A stretch of DNA of 64,000 bases from Chytridium lagenaria (lineage: Eukaryota; Chytridiomycota; Chytridiomycetes; Chytridiales; Chytridiaceae): the NCBI GenBank assembly GCA_025449115.1, contig JAHLKC010000045.1:124001-188000 (forward strand). The letters are read 5' to 3'. Below are positions 1 to 9,959 of the stretch, piece by piece. The notes below the pieces were generated by a model. That model did not search any database. It saw nothing but the letters and a program-made list of their open reading frames with translations, and was not told the DNA's origin. The position numbers and the translations under genes are program-made. Every line of letters begins with the position of its first letter. Position 1 is the first letter of the stretch.

Positions 1-454
1 AGCATCAGATAAGCAATCACCCAACTTTAATAGACTGAAGGCTGATCGCAACAGCCCAGTTTGGTCTTATCACCCATCAAACGAATTCCGCCGATCAATC
101 GACACATGTAGAGGATGAGACGAAGAATCCGATCCGTTCCTTCCATCCTCGAAGCAAAAGCTAGGAGTCGTGGAATAAACCGTGCCGCATTGTGAACGCC
201 GCTTGAAGACGATGAAACGGATACCGACTCCCAAAAGATCCCCGTCTGTCATCATCATCATCCAGGTTACTAGGTTTTCTCATGGACGGTAGACTTGAAA
301 GCAATCTCAGCAGTTGCTCCGACGCAGCCGTTCTGGTAGAATGATCCGGGATATGGGTTCTGATGTCGGTTTTGATGCCAGAATTCTTGCGGCTGCGGTG
401 GCGGCTGCGGGAGATGTTGATTGAAAGGGGGGTGCGGATGGAGCGCTCATGTTG
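1..454 (-). CDS. PEX11-family peroxisome proliferation protein, 5' part (runs off the left edge)
   Basis: On the minus strand, roughly positions 236-60 read through a segment containing RMEGTDRILRLILYMCRLIG. This resembles the amino-terminal helix of PEX11 proteins (pattern ..T.GRDK.LR.IQY..R..), which elongate and divide peroxisomes from the membrane. The exon probably starts after an AG near 237. An upstream exon (about 454-275) would encode a Pro/Gln/Asn-rich leader beginning near the ATG at 454, but it needs one extra base in a run of six C to stay in frame. The rest of the gene lies beyond position 1. It is tandem with the KIF-binding gene, about 260 bp downstream of it. Family call rests on one motif, so it is moderate only. 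Confidence 0.45.
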
Positions 455-714
455 GATCGTGGATGGAATGATGTTGGTCCATCTGGGTATCCGCTGTGGT
501 CTTCTTCATCGGCTAGGCGTTGCTCTAACGCTTGATGGCTGGTGGGGGATCGCTTTCTCGAAATCTCATATGTATTTTTTTTTTCTCTCTATAGACTAAA
601 CCTTGAACATATGTATACAATTTTCTGGGATGAAAACACAACGATTAAGGTAAGGTGACCATAACGCGCCAGGGAAAGCCTTGTTGAATCTCATTTTTGT
701 TCTATATTATTATT

Positions 715-3009
715 TTATCCGAGATGAGACATGTGCAATGGCAACATTCGACACATTTCTTTTACGAGTTCGATCTCTTTTTCAAATCTGCATAGAGTAG
801 CGTGATGATAAATATGAGATATGAGATAGAGCAAGAGAAATAAATTGACTTTCCGTGTCAAAGAATGCTCAGAAAAATCAATCAAGAAACACTCACTCTG
901 GGATTCCATGCGTTTTGTGATAAACAAGGATATCTGAATACTCCTCAAGACTAAAAGACGATAAATATGTGTATCTTTGCAACAAATAATGAATATACCT
1001 TTTCCTAGGTCAGAGGCCTTGATTGATTTCAAAATCTCTTCCGACAACGATTTCGATTGTAAAGGGATACTCGATTTCTGAAGCCACATCCAAGCCTTTC
1101 TTAATTTCGCCGTCATGTAAGTTCTCGCATCGTCCGGATCACCGAACGGTTCGGAGGCTTTCCGGTATCACCGACATTAAAGAGCCTCAAAAACTCGTCG
1201 TAAAGGCGAATTGACTCGACTGTAGCATCATTAGCCTCCTCTCCAATCAGCAATTTCATTTGCCCGGAATCCAAGCTTTGATACTCCTCGATCTTGATGT
1301 CTCTAATATTATCGTAAACTGTCGCAAGCTCGTAGGTGACTTGTTGGATCTGGGCCAGATAATATTGTGTAGAGAGTCTTGACGACAAGATTTCGAAGAG
1401 AAACTCGGCACGACGTTTTTGAAGCTTTAACTTTTCGTGCCTTGTCGGTCTCAAATGCGGAAAACTTGTTGTAGATTTGGCTTAGGTCCTATGCGTATGT
1501 GAGAAAGGTCGAGGATTGTCGGTCAAACCTGTATTATTAATACGTGATCGCTAACAAATCCATCGAGTCTAAAAAGTCTTTTGCAGCCGTCAATGTCGTG
1601 ATGCCCTCTAAGAATAGCAATTTGGCCTTCATATTGATTAATGGATAATACGTGAGATTGATGGTACAACCTTATCGTAGGAACGCGCAAAATTTTGAGG
1701 TATTCTTGCTCTCATTAATGCTGTTTGAAGCTTTGGGAAAACCGCCGCGTCGTCATTCGGGCTGCATCATAATTAATAACAAAAAGCATAAATAACAAAC
1801 AGCTGCTTTACTGTTTCATTGACATTAAGGTCTCTATCCTTCCGCTCTACTGATATTGACAAAGCTAACAGATAAAACTTTCCCCATATCCATGCCAAAT
1901 CTGCCTTGGCGCGTGCCAGGGGATCAGTCTCTGTCTCTGAGTCGGATACGGGAGTGCTGGAACATTCCGATTCAAGCAAAGATAGCATGTGTTCGGAGCT
2001 TGACAAACTTTGGGTTTTCAGATCAGTTTTCTCATATTCTCGATTTACCATTCATAAGCCAGACTGAATGCGTTGTGTTGACTGTAATATTGCGATAAAG
2101 TCATGCAATCCAAAGCCCATGACTGTCCAGAAAGTAAGAAATAACTAGCGTTATAACCCAGTACCAATTTATCCAAGCGTCCATATTGTATTTGTCTTTG
2201 CAAGGTCTTTAAGCAGTATTCTGCAGACTTATCAAAAGATTAGGTTCTATGAATTTGAAACGTTCATACCTTGTCTTGTAGTTTAAGTGCACCATATATT
2301 TGCGCGAGATAATAGGTAGTATGGGTATGCTGCACCTCAAACGCTTCCCAAAGGGTTTGAACTGTTGCATCGTCGCATTCTTCTATATGATCTCTCTCTG
2401 CGTATGATCTGATGATACTAAAATCTCTTTCAACCAAAGAAGAAAATGGGCGAGCTCACTCGAGGGGGGGCACAGAGGAGACGCGTTCTGAATTGGAAGT
2501 AAACGTTGCTGGCTTCCTCAAAATAGGATATTGCTTTTCGAGGCTCCCCCAATCGAACCATAGAACTCCAAGCTGAATAAGGGCGTCCAATACTACAGAA
2601 ACGTATGATCTCTCAGCCATCAAAGGTTTGAGAACTTGAAGTGATGCAGATAAGAGCCTTTCTCCCGCTGTCGCTTCCTCTGTGTTTGTATGGTTGATGC
2701 CTCGGTAATAGTCGAGGACAGCCAGCAACTTGCTCCTCTCCTGTATATTCCAACATAGACACGTTTAATATAATTTGCATTGAGGTAGGTATCTTTGGAC
2801 CTTAATAATGTCGTCATCTCCATCCGCCAACTCAATTTCGTTCCGTAACTCCTCCTTATGGTGGTATGTAATGAGGCACATTCAACAAATAGTGGATTCA
2901 TAATTTCAAACTTAACAATACTAACCAGGATGCGCCGAGCTTCATACTTGGACTTGAACGGAGTCTCTTTTGGATCCGCTGCCGTTGACAGCTGGCGAAA
3001 CAATTCCAT
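715..3009 (-). CDS. KIFBP: KIF-binding protein (KBP / KIF1BP) homologue
   Basis: Multi-exon TPR-like protein aligning along the length of animal KBP, which binds kinesin motor domains and blocks microtubule attachment. Conserved stretches in order: the N-terminal PFKSKYEARRIL (KBP has PYKSKYSAR), a first helix pair with YRGINHTNTEEATAGERLL, the middle segment YYLAQIYGALKLQDK followed by AEYCLKTLQRQI, and the C-terminal KBP_C region with RRAEFLFEIL and YYLAQIQQVTYELATVYD, ending FEKEIELVKEMCRMLPLHMS. The start chosen is the ATG at 3009; an in-frame ATG at 3069 would add 20 residues. Short GT-AG introns are visible around 2732-2800 and 2855-2930. A G run at 2546-2550 is one base too short to keep frame, although the protein is conserved on both sides. 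KBP is unusual in fungi and fits an organism with kinesin-driven flagellar transport. Confidence 0.85.
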
Positions 3010-3259
3010 TGTGCTTGAAACGAAGGAGAAGCAATCAGTGACAGTGACATTTTTTTCAATATGTCGCAAACTCTGTCTGAAAGGTAGTAGTCTCTTAGTA
3101 GTCTCTCAGTGCGTCATCTCCTGCTCATTAATAGGGTATAGGTTTGCTCAGTTACGGAAGGCATCCAGTGGCAGACGACAAGGGAGACGCCAGTCTTTGC
3201 AGGTGTCTGTCAAGCCTGAGTATGTATCTGTCAAAGAGGAGGAGCCTGATGAGCCGACG

Positions 3260-3440
3260 TCACGAAGACCATCACGATCAGTTTTTGCACGGTTAGGGCC
3301 TCGTCCACAGCGACCTGTGTTTGAGCGTTTGGGCCTAAGCCGATATCGAAACGAGCAAAAAAGAAGAAAAGAAAGGCGGAAGGAGGACTTAGAGGCGACG
3401 CAAGGGTGCGTGGTTCTAGCAGCGAGTTCTGCATAGTATA
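3260..3440 (+). repeat. Dispersed 'ERLG' coding repeat, copy A (best preserved)
   Basis: Plus-strand reading gives a basic peptide with two related motifs, SVFARLGPRPQRPVFERLG, followed by LSRYRNEQKRRKERR and a stop near 3436. The motif recalls the tail of retrotransposon Gag-like proteins, but I cannot name the element. Two more degraded copies lie at about 3705-3890 and 6385-6535, so this is a dispersed repeat and not a single gene. Confidence 0.5.
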
Positions 3441-3704
3441 TCATATTATATTTAACTGCATAAAGATTTTATCAGAGGTTTTATTCAAAGCGAAGAAGCT
3501 CCAGAAGATGCAACGCGAGCAACTGGATGACGAACTTCAATTATACATTGACGCACGAAATTCGGAACTACAACAGCAGTGAGGCATTATATAATCGCTT
3601 CCGATGATAGCGATGCGCACATAGTCTTTCCCACATTTTTTACATACTCAACCCTGTCGTTGCATTCATATATCTCTCCTCTCTTTCACAATGTGCAATA
3701 AAGA

Positions 3705-3890
3705 TTTGCTGTGCGATCCGCTTTGCACTTTTTTGGACTCGTTTACAGCAGCCCATATTTGACGGTTTGGGCCAAAAGCCGATATCGAAGCGAGCAAGGG
3801 AAAGAAAGAGAAACGGACCAACATATAAGGCTTTTGAGGGTACGATGGTTACAGTAAAAAGATCTGCAGAATAGATCACACTTCACTGCT
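3705..3890 (+). repeat. Dispersed 'ERLG' coding repeat, copy B (degraded)
   Basis: Shares with copy A the run from the second RLG motif through a basic tail (DGLGQKPISKRARERKR), with the same stop-proximal layout, at clearly reduced identity. No intact start or upstream open frame is visible. Confidence 0.45.
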
Positions 3891-4309
3891 TTATCTATTT
3901 AAGAAAGCAACGAAGCTTCGGAATAGGCAAGGCAAGAAATTGGGGTACAAGCTGCAAATGTATTGCGATGCAGATGCAGATTGCATTCTGAAGATTCCCA
4001 CCAACCCTGCCGTTGGCATAATTTCCATCTTGTTTTGTGATGCAAAAGAGATTGCTGCTGCTTACCTCAATGCGGTTTTGTTTTGATACATGTAGAGGCT
4101 TTGGCAAAGTTGGATTCATATGGAATAGATAGGGGTTGCATTCACGGCATTGTTACCGATAACCTCACTACAATGGAATTATGGTCGCGAGATGTCTCAG
4201 CATTGGGTTGACAATGGCCTCCATCCTTGAATGCCCTGAATCACGACATCAGTTTTACAGAATATAAAAAGGCGGCCTCCTTTTCCATGAAAACTACCCG
4301 AAATTCAAT
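3891..4309. other. Intergenic, no feature seen
   Basis: AT-rich sequence upstream of the secreted two-module gene. Short open stretches only; no conserved motif recognised. It presumably holds the promoter of the gene starting at 4310; an AT-rich stretch (aatataaaaa) about 40 bp upstream of the ATG is compatible with a TATA-like element. Confidence 0.3.
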
Positions 4310-6132
4310 ATGATAATAACTAGGCTTTTGATTGCTGTAAGCACAGGTACATACATTTCCTTTTTCGACCTCCTTCTCAAAAATATGTAGTTGGTTATGT
4401 CGCTGCCCAGACTTGCAGCGTCCCTGTCCCCAGCGGTATCACATCGGCTTTAATTACCTATAGTGGAGGTAAGCCAAACAGGCATCACATTTTATTGATA
4501 TCATTGCAGCTATTCAACCCATCGCGAAAAATAATTATCCGAAGAGTTAGTGGTTTTGTTTGCTTTTGTTCATCTTAGCCGTTGTATTCCTTCACTTATT
4601 GACACGCTGTATGACCACAAAGTTCGCCTACTGCACTGCCACCCTCGACCGAGTACGGCGGAAGTAAGTATTGACTCGTAGAAGTAATATAACGCTTATT
4701 TAGCGGAGACCTACTTTTGGAATTCGGGAATCACTTGCGTGAACAATGTTCCCAACATTGATTACAACCACGTGTCAACGTCTATCCAGGTCCTTTAGCT
4801 CCTATAGCGTGCACCGACCAGCCTGGAGTCTGTCCTTCGTAAGTCTAACATCTTACTTAAAAGCTTAGACTTAAAATTAGCACCGTCCCTCAAGCTGGAA
4901 ATTCTATTTGGATGATCTACGGAGGGACCGTAGCCCCTGCCTTATTTACCATAGAAGCGCCCGTTGGAAGCTGCTACAAGATCATGTACGGTGGAAGCCC
5001 CTTGTACTTTCCTGCGTCTTCCTGCAAGCCGGGTGAGTTATTCTTTCAATATCATGTGTCGCCTTCTTATCCCGATTAGATTGCGCCTACATCGGATATC
5101 CATTCAGCGTAAGCTACAATCTGAGAATCTCTGATGTGAATGCGTAAGTCTAAACTTTGTTAAATGAATTCCTCGTCGATTGTTTTTGTTTTCTAAAGTG
5201 TATATTATAAGATGTCTGCCGCCGCCTTCTCCTGTGCCGTCACCTTCTCCATCACCTTTACCGGTGCCTTCTCCTGTGCCGTCACCTTCTCCATCACCTT
5301 TACCGGTACCTTCTCCATCCCCTTCGCCGTCGGCTCCGCTACCAACGTCCAATTACCGTGCTCTCACCTACTTACTCACCCCAGACAGTCTCCAATCCTG
5401 GCTTTTCTGACGTTTCCACACTTGTCGGTGGATTTGTTCGCGGCTGGTACGAAGGCGTTTTCTGGCGCGTCATTGGAGCTTCACCAAATCAGTATGTTGT
5501 TGGAGGCACTCCTTCTGCCCCTGTTCAATTTAGTACCGAAGGACTTGCCCAAGGCTTTGCAAACACAAGGGTGATTGCCAACGTCGTGGGATACGGAGCA
5601 ATGTTTTGCCGTGGAGTTGGTACAAACTCAGCAGACCCTGAGATGGCGTGTGTCCTTCACAACGCCAATGGAGTCGTCATTGACCCAATGTTCCTCGCGC
5701 GGTAGCATTGGGACTTGGAGTCGGTACAACTTCAGCACTCGTCAGATCACCCTTTTGCGCCCCACACGTCTCTGGGATGGCACTGTCGCTGACCAAGGAT
5801 ACCCAGATGGTTCATGGCAATCTGAGGGCTTTACGCGTGGATTCTTTGGATCAGTCTACTGGCGCGTCGTTGGTGACCCACCCAACCACTTCATCTCTGG
5901 TGGAGTTCCTGGGAACCCTTATCTCTACAACCCTAGGAGGAATCAAGATCTCGGTTATGTTGGTAAACGGCAAATCGCTCTTGTGCAAGGCTACGGGATA
6001 ATGTATTGCCGCGGAGTAGGTGATGGTGGCAATCCAGCGTTCGCATGCATTCAGTACGATTACTTTGGAGAGCTTGTTAACATTTACGCCTTCATCAATG
6101 AGGGACGTTTGTGGAACGCCTTGCCTCGCTAG
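4310..6132 (+). CDS. Secreted protein with Pro/Ser linker and two tandem ~90-residue modules (unknown family)
   Basis: The start at 4310 gives a short hydrophobic leader (MIITRLLIA, then an intron). It is followed by several small exons encoding a Cys-containing ectodomain (AQTCSVPVPSG, and later FTIEAPVGSCYKIMYGG), each ending at a GTAAG or GTGAG donor. A (PSP)n linker at 5218-5340 separates this from two homologous modules. Module 1 (about 5410-5700) and module 2 (about 5750-6130) share the pattern GF.RG....V.WRV.G..PN.....GG.P, then GYG.M.CRGVG, then a short acidic stretch and A.C. The modules are in different frames; either a tiny intron starting at the GTAGCA at 5703 or a frame break joins them. 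I do not recognise the module. Secretion and a surface or wall role are inferred from the leader and linker only. Confidence 0.5.
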
Positions 6133-6384
6133 ATTTAAGTCACAAGCGCCAGTGTATGTATTGAAATGCCGATGTAGATTTCAGTTATTTCTACATGGTC
6201 GACAGACACTTTAGAAGAAATGTTTTCAATTAGAAAGTTAGAGAGCTAGAAGGAAAATAAAGAGTAAGGCCCTCAAGTTTATCATGTACTGTCGTTAAAA
6301 CATAGAAATAAAGAGGAAGTAATCCTTGAATAATGCTGAACTTGCGAAAATATATAGAGCGGAGGTCGCCGAGTTTACAAAGAC

Positions 6385-6535
6385 CATCACGATCATTTTT
6401 TTTGCCGATTATGGCCACATCAGCTGCTTTCATTTGACGCCAAGCCGGTATTGAAAGGAGCAAGCAAGAAGGCGAAGCCAGAACTCAAGACTCGAATTTT
6501 AGGTTACGGCGGTTCTATATTTATATATTAAAATA
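6385..6535 (+). repeat. Dispersed 'ERLG' coding repeat, copy C (degraded)
   Basis: Starts with the same 'cgaagaccatcacgatca'-like segment as copy A (here acaaagaccatcacgatcat) and keeps the remnant of GTATTGAAAGGAGCAAGCAAG that matches the RY-basic tail. It has several frame breaks. It lies between the intact two-module gene and the decayed module copy. Confidence 0.4.
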
Positions 6536-6642
6536 TTTAGGGCATTTTGTTTTAAACAAAGACCTGCACGAAATCTAGCCTCATTGCCAATTTCTACACC
6601 CGTGATATCGATGCACCTATTACTGGCCTTGCTGCTCACATT

Positions 6643-6963
6643 TTGACATTCTGAGGGCTTTACGCGCGGATTCTTTGGACAGTCTTCTATCGCGTCGTTG
6701 GTGACCCACACCAACCACTTCATCTCTGGCGGTGTTCCGGGATCCCTTACCTCTACAATTCCATGAGGAATCAAGATCTTGGTTATGTTGGTAAACGGCA
6801 GATCGCTCTGGTGCAAGGTTACGGGACAATGTACTGCCGTGGAGTTGGTAATGATAGTGGCAACCCAACGTTTTCTTGCATTCAGTATGATTATTTTGGG
6901 GAGGTTGTGAATATTTTACGCTTTCCTCAACGAGCGACGTTTGTGGAACGCCTTACCGCGATG
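6643..6963 (+). pseudogene. Decayed duplicate of module 2 of the secreted protein
   Basis: Near-copy of 5819-6132 at the DNA level, from TCTGAGGGCTTTACGCG through GGAACGCCTT, with scattered substitutions and several small indels that break the frame in the first third. The later part still reads NQDLGYVGKRQIALVQGYGT and MYCRGVGN. It has no start codon, leader or linker, so it is a partial segmental duplication. Confidence 0.7.
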
Positions 6964-7324
6964 ACCCCCACTATCTTCTTGATAGAAATTTAGAAATAAA
7001 TTGTTTATTATTTTTATTATTGTCTTTTTTTGCATTAAATATTATCTATTATATTAAAGTTAAGTAGAAAGTCTGAGCTTTACATTTATGTACACCATTT
7101 GCCTATGTGTCAATGCACAATGCAGGAACATGAATAACATGGTTTCTATTTTAGACTTTATAGTCGATCGCTGAAATCTCAGTAAGCAGTAATTGATTTC
7201 TAACTGATATATTTAAGGAGTCTTTCAGTCTCTGCGGTGGAGCAAATATGTTTGCGCACAGTCATAGCTTATAGATTGATGCCCTTCTTTCTATATATAC
7301 AACCGATATAGCTCCGATTATTGA
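6964..7324. other. Intergenic, no feature seen
   Basis: AT-rich spacer between the decayed module copy and the 3' end of the FHA gene. Poly-T and TATA-like runs only. Confidence 0.3.
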
Positions 7325-8347
7325 TTATTGGTTAGTCGGTTCGAAGGCAGTCGCGGTCTGTGGAGTTGTCGCTAATTCTGGCTCAAATACAGATTTTCCA
7401 TCGTCACCAGCGATCAAGCGTGTTGGGCCAAGGGGTGAATTCGGTATATCATCATCTAAAATCAAAGCCGAATATTTAACATCTTCTAAATAAGGTAGCG
7501 AAATTTGTATACCATGAGGAAATCCTTTCAGTCTATGTATCCGCTTTAATGGGGACTCAATTCCTGTCGTCAATGAAGTCCAGATTGAATTGAATTCAGC
7601 CTCGACATTTGCTCTAACTTGGGGATCTTGGCTATAGTCAATGTATGATATCTCATTTGCTTGGTTTCCAATGTTTAACTGGCTTTCTGTTGAGCCTGAA
7701 TCCCCAGCGGATGGTGGATTGAGAACGGATATCCGCATCACAACGCATTGATGTAGCACTATACGTTTTAAGTTTAAAATACCTGTGAAACCCACCTCCA
7801 TTGACCTCACAGTCCTCTCCAAGTTTTAAAATATCTCCGTCATGCAACTCATATAGTTGACTCTCTACACCTTGAGGGCTTAGACGTTGGCCATTTACGA
7901 ACGTTCCTGACGAGCTTTTTGTGTCTTGAATAAACATCTGCAATTATGTTTAATATACAGGAAGGAAATCCAAGCCGGAAAAAAAAAACATCAACCAACC
8001 AAACCCCCAGCCAAGATAACGAAAATAACATAAAGTGTATTTATAATGACGCAAAAAAAAAAAAACAACAAATAGGCTCTCCTTGAAGATACTGAAGAAA
8101 AAACAATATATTGTGAATCATACCCTTCCATCCCCTCCAGTCAATGATGCATGGTTTCTCGACACAACTTTTGATGGAAATCGCAAGAGGGCGGCTGGTG
8201 TTCCTTCCTGACCATCCATAAGCCGTCCGATAGTTTTTTGAGTATTTGGTTCGATTACAAACGAGCGTTTACCCTTGAAAGACGAGTTGAGTGCTATGAT
8301 GGCGACTTGGGTTGCGATAGACTGCGAACCATTTGGCAACGCATCCG
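7325..8347 (-). CDS. FHA-domain protein (Far10/Vps64/SLMAP-like FHA)
   Basis: Exons are visible at 8347-8124 and 7937 to about 7795, then a very short intron (about 37 nt), then through to the stop at 7325. The exon at 8347 follows a TTCTAG acceptor, so at least one further 5' exon exists and the true start is not assigned. The FHA core is clear: TIGR near the start, FPSKVVSRNHASL, DTKSSSGTFVNGQRLSP, and a Glu/Asp-rich DGDILKLGED. These residues make the phosphothreonine pocket (R of IGR, SR.H, N of VNG). The SKVVSR.HA plus SSSGTF.N.QRLSP combination is typical of the Far9/Far10/Vps64 and SLMAP group, which scaffolds STRIPAK-type complexes at ER or nuclear envelope. The C-terminus shows no transmembrane segment, unlike full-length family members, so the protein is short. 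It is divergent from RSPH9. Confidence 0.75.
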
Positions 8348-8762
8348 CTAGAATCAAAATCAAAGTTAATAATGTTTATTAGCGAGTGGCCAAAATTCTT
8401 TGAAAGTGTAATCGTAAAAGTGATGCAGAAGTTATTGATCTTATATAGTTAATATTTAAACATAAAGTACCTTGTGCAGCAGCCTATTACAAAGTGTTAA
8501 AGGTCAAAATCACTTAGAGTCCGTTTAGCCAGCAGCTTGATGCTGTGTGCGTTGATTCATCAACTACGAACAAAGCGAGGGGTTGTTGTCTGGAGATGGC
8601 GTTTAAGGCCGTTTTCGTTTCCCTCCAATTGAGCATGCAAACACACCACCCAAATCCTTCGTAAAATTTTCAGTGACAAACGGGAATTTTGAACAAACCC
8701 TGCAAGCAGAAACAATATCACAACAACATCACCAACGTTAAAAGTTATCGTCTGCTCATAAG

Positions 8763-9897
8763 ATGTCCTTCTTAGACTTGGGAGACATGAACCACTTCAC
8801 CCTCTCTGGGTTTGTCCTCAACACAGAGGAGCGCACTGTACTCGCAACATCCCTGCGTCTAAAGGCACAGGCAGAGAAGTTGAGCAACGGAATCTATTTG
8901 TGGGGAAAGATTCTCGGCATCAACAAGGACTACTACATTGCGCAGGCTCCGTTAGATAACCCATTTTCCCGAAAATTCTACTACAGGTTAGATCTTAATA
9001 CAGGAAAGGTTTTTATTCTGTGACATAGCGTTGATATGGGCACTTGGCTACAGTTGCCTGAAGTAACTCCAGATGACATGGATTTGATTGAAAAGATCAG
9101 AGGGCGGTTCACCGGGGACTTAGCGTACGAGTACAGTTTCGGTAAGATATATCAACTGCTATAAATATAGCTAATATGAAACGTCAACGTCAACAGGAGA
9201 AGAGGCGGAAGGTGAAGAGGTGAGCTCGTTTTGGATAATGTTTCGGCAATCAGGATAGATACTCATAAACAAGTTATGTAGAAGCCAGAAGGAGCGCCAG
9301 AAAATAAAAAGACGATTAACGAGGAGAGAAGACTTGCTGGGACCATTGCTTTGATGAACTATGAAGTGGAGATTGTTCCAAGGGGTGCATTTTATAGGGA
9401 TGCTACTCACAAATTGAGCATCAACCCCATGTTTAAAGGTAACCAACCGCCTCATGATATCCTTAATGGCATCTTTTCCCTCTATATACATTTTCTAAAA
9501 CCATTTAACGTACATGCCAGGCTTGGATTCGGTTGACCTTTCACAGCTGTCAAGCTACTTTCACTTCCGAGAGGGCTTTGACATCAACATGAAGACGTTG
9601 GCGGAAAGAGCAGGCGGATTCGAGGAGACTATTGATGTATTTGAGTCCATCTCCAAGGATGAGCCTCGAGGTGCGACTAACTCTAAACTTTCACCTTCTC
9701 CAACCTTTTCGTCTAAAATTTGTTTATTTCAAGGTGTATGGGCGGTTCAGGCAGAACGCGGGGGGTCTGTCGCCTTTGTGCGGTCCCTCCTCTGGCCCGG
9801 CTTCAGTTTTTTCCACACGCCAACCCCCACAAAGTGGGGTTCATTCTACTACGGCAACGGCATGAGAAATATTAACATTGGATTCATGCTTCCCTAA
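8763..9897 (+). CDS. RSPH9: Radial spoke head protein 9 homologue
   Basis: Six exons join without any frame break: 8763-8986, 9029-9141, 9196-9218, 9282-9438, 9521-9670 and 9734-9897, giving 276 residues by my count, the size I recall for vertebrate RSPH9. Conserved landmarks are FTLSGFVLNTEER at the start, YLWGKILGINKDYYIAQ, RGRFTGDLAYEY, VEIVPRGAFYRDA, LSSYFHFREGFDI, DEPRGVWAVQAERGG, and SLLWPGFSFFH near the end, finishing IGFMLP. RSPH9 sits in the head of axonemal radial spokes and contacts the central pair, controlling dynein and so the beat. Its presence implies a motile 9+2 flagellum. It converges on the Cu-ATPase gene with 62 bp between stop codons and diverges from the FHA gene. Exon 3 is only 23 nt. 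Confidence 0.93.
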
Positions 9898-9959
9898 ACT
9901 CATGCAAACATCTCTTTGTATATTCTTTAAATCAGATAATTACACTAAATACGTCAAAT

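Noticed and set aside
5212..5574. Alternative frame with SAAAFSCAVTFSITFTGAFSC
   Set aside because: Shadow of the (PSP)n repeat in another frame; the Pro/Ser reading joins the upstream exon and the downstream modules.
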